A stretch of 14,171 nt of DNA, taken from contig QAKM01000070.1 in NCBI GenBank assembly GCA_003343805.1, positions 1 to 14,171 of the forward strand, given 5' to 3'. Made by a program: the position numbers and the translations under genes. Numbering within the stretch: the stretch's first letter is position 1; the number at the start of each line of letters is the position of its first letter. Below, one piece after another: positions 12,766 to 14,171 of the stretch. Under the pieces are notes generated by a model that saw only the letters and a list, made by a program, of their open reading frames with translations, was not told the origin of the DNA and did no database searches. This stretch comes from Bacillota bacterium (GTDB lineage Bacteria > Bacillota > Clostridia > Christensenellales > Borkfalkiaceae).

Positions 12766-13917
12766 ATGCAGAAATACGAACACTTTGAACAGCTTTTCGG
12801 CGCAGCCCCCATGCTCGAAGTGAGCGCCGCGGGCCGCATCAACCTCATCGGCGAACACGTCGACTACTGCGGAGGCAAGGTCATGCCCGCCTCACTCAAC
12901 CTCAGAAGCACCGTCCTTGCAAGGCGCAACGGCACGCACGTCGTCCGCGTCTATGCAGACGATCTCAACGTCACGGCCGAGCTCAATCTGAACGATCTCG
13001 ATCATTACAGGGGCCTCGGCTGGGGGAAATACCATGCAGGCGTTCTTTCCGTCATGAAAAAAGCGGGGATGCCGCTCGTCGGGTGCGACCTCTACTGTTC
13101 CTGCACCGTTCCCTTCGGGAGCGGGCTCTCCTCCTCTGCCGCCATCGAGGTCTCGGCAGCCGTCGTCTTTCAGATGCTTGCAGGCACCCCCTACGACCTC
13201 GTCCAAACGGCCGTCCTCTGTCAGAAGGCGGAGAATGAGTACTGCGGCGTCAACTGCGGCATCATGGATCAGTTTGCCTCGGCGATGGGGAAAAAGGATA
13301 AGGCGATCCTGCTCGACTGCAAGACACTCGACTATGAATACATCCCCCTCAAGCTCGGCCGCTATGAGCTCATCGTCTCCAACTGCAACAAGCCGCACGC
13401 GCTCGTCACGAGCAAATACAACGAGCGCCGCGCCGAAGTGGACAGAGCCCTGGAGCTCCTCCGTCCCCTCCTCCCCCACGCCGCGTGCCTTGCGGATATC
13501 ACCCCCGAACAGTTTGAAAGCGCGAAGCACGTTTTGAGCGGAAAGCTGCTCGACCGCGCCACCCACGTCGTGGAGGAATGCGAGCGCGTCCGCAAGGCCG
13601 CAGAAGCCTTGAAGCAGGGCGACATCCTGACGCTCGCCGGGCTCATCAACGCCTCGCACGACAGCCTTTCCCGCCTCTATGAGGTCACGGGGAAGGAGCC
13701 GGACGCCCTCGCCTATGCGGCACGGGCGACGGACGGCTGCATCGCCTCGCGTATGATCGGGGCAGGATTCGGCGGCTGCACGATCAGCCTTGTCGAACAG
13801 GGGAAGACGGAGGCATTCAAGGAGGCAGTCGGCCGTCGGTATTACCACGAAACGGGCTATCATGCCTCCTTCTACGACACAAGCATTGAGGACGGCGTTA
13901 CGATCAGAACGCTATAA
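12766..13917 (+). CDS. galK: Galactokinase
   Basis: A 383-aa GHMP-family kinase that phosphorylates alpha-D-galactose to galactose-1-phosphate with ATP. All three signature regions are present: GRINLIGEHVDYCGG (23-37, substrate binding), VPFGSGLSSSAAIEVS (115-130, phosphate-binding loop) and GAGFGGCTISLVE (332-344). The expected catalytic base is D168 in CGIMDQFASAMG, and R24 in motif 1 is kept. The length is normal for GalK (about 380-400 aa). I take the ATG at 12766 rather than 12760 because of the ribosome binding site at 12753-12758; the shorter form loses only two residues and begins 2 nt after the galT stop. The position between galT and galE fits a single operon. Identification is very secure. 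Confidence 0.97.
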   Translation: MQKYEHFEQLFGAAPMLEVSAAGRINLIGEHVDYCGGKVMPASLNLRSTVLARRNGTHVVRVYADDLNVTAELNLNDLDHYRGLGWGKYHAGVLSVMKKAGMPLVGCDLYCSCTVPFGSGLSSSAAIEVSAAVVFQMLAGTPYDLVQTAVLCQKAENEYCGVNCGIMDQFASAMGKKDKAILLDCKTLDYEYIPLKLGRYELIVSNCNKPHALVTSKYNERRAEVDRALELLRPLLPHAACLADITPEQFESAKHVLSGKLLDRATHVVEECERVRKAAEALKQGDILTLAGLINASHDSLSRLYEVTGKEPDALAYAARATDGCIASRMIGAGFGGCTISLVEQGKTEAFKEAVGRRYYHETGYHASFYDTSIEDGVTIRTL

Positions 13918-13929
13918 GGAGAAAATACC

Positions 13930-14171
13930 ATGTCACATATCTTAGTCACGGGCGGAGCCGGGTTCATCGGCTCGCACACTCTGGTAGAGCTGTTGAACAG
14001 TGGCCATGACGTCATCGTCATCGACAATCTTTCCAACGCGAGCAAGATCTCTCTCGAGCGCGTCAAAGAGATCACGGGCAAGGACGTCCTCTTCTACGAG
14101 GCGGACATCCGCGACCGCGCGGTGCTCGACCGCATCTTTGAGGAGCATCCCATCGACGCCGTCATCCACTT
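13930..14171 (+). CDS. galE: UDP-glucose 4-epimerase, 5' part only
   Basis: The first 80 codons of a short-chain dehydrogenase-type epimerase lie here; the rest is beyond the window. The protein begins with [20 protein letters not shown], containing the NAD-binding glycine motif [10 protein letters not shown] (7-16), followed by [11 protein letters not shown] (28-38) with D32 expected to bind the adenine ribose, then [16 protein letters not shown] (55-70) and PIDAVIH (74-80), all typical of GalE. The enzyme interconverts UDP-galactose and UDP-glucose and closes the Leloir cycle with galT and galK. AAGGAG at 13916-13921 overlaps the galK stop and lies 8 nt before the ATG. A related sugar-nucleotide epimerase cannot be excluded from this fragment, but the operon context makes galE by far the best reading. 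Confidence 0.95.
   Translation, partial: MSHILVTGGAGFIGSHTLVELLNSGHDVIVIDNLSNASKISLERVKEITGKDVLFYEADIRDRAVLDRIFEEHPIDAVIH

Noticed and set aside
12892..13863. Minus-strand open frame of 323 aa over galK
   Set aside because: galK is unambiguous by its three GHMP motifs; this is an antisense shadow.
1..14171. CRISPR arrays, tRNA, rRNA, insertion sequences, integrases or toxin-antitoxin and defence genes
   Set aside because: None was found on either strand by reading; no regularly spaced repeats and no transposase or recombinase motifs were seen.

Overview
The window looks like chromosome of a spore-forming, anaerobic, fairly high-GC member of the Bacillota (class Clostridia). The evidence is a clear SpoIIID, a clostridial-type class II GalT, a large oxygen-sensitive-type activase/dehydratase pair, an iron-dependent alcohol dehydrogenase, and SigA promoters close to TTGACA-17-TATAAT with AAGGAG-type ribosome binding sites. 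I cannot name the genus from sequence alone.

Layout. (1) Positions 1-1106, minus: a multi-pass O-antigen ligase/polymerase-like protein whose 3' end runs off the window. It is preceded by an unusually long non-coding leader (about 370 nt), a strong promoter and a G9 tract. (2) Positions 1602-5978, minus: a two-gene operon with promoter and terminator. The first gene encodes a 981-aa protein with two activase (BcrAD/BadFG-type ASKHA) domains plus a DUF2229-type region. The second encodes a 428-aa partner related to 2-hydroxyacyl-CoA dehydratases. They overlap by ATGA. (3) Positions 6017-6333, minus: spoIIID with a plausible sigma-E promoter. It has no terminator before the activase operon, and a full-consensus cre (CcpA) site overlaps its stop codon. 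(4) Positions 6369-8579, plus: a zinc-ribbon protein of unknown function, then a membrane-anchored XRE-type regulator, each with its own promoter. (5) Positions 8584-8648: two GC-rich hairpins between convergent genes. (6) Positions 8670-10950, minus: an AraC-family regulator followed by an iron-containing alcohol dehydrogenase, which also has its own 12/12 consensus promoter with tandem TGTAAAAT boxes just upstream. (7) Positions 10994 to the end, plus: a Leloir galactose operon, galT-galK-galE (galE cut by the window edge), divergent from the AraC gene and preceded by a leader with a 17-bp hairpin.

How they work together. galT, galK and galE convert galactose to glucose-1-phosphate. The divergent cupin-AraC regulator is a natural candidate to control the gal operon, the alcohol dehydrogenase, or both. 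The activase pair is expected to perform ATP-driven low-potential electron transfer onto an unknown substrate, and the cre site suggests that it answers to carbon status. No mobile element, CRISPR array, tRNA or rRNA was seen. I did not find a clearly new multi-gene defence or mobile system. The most unusual parts are the activase operon with its regulatory region and the long leader of the O-antigen ligase gene.
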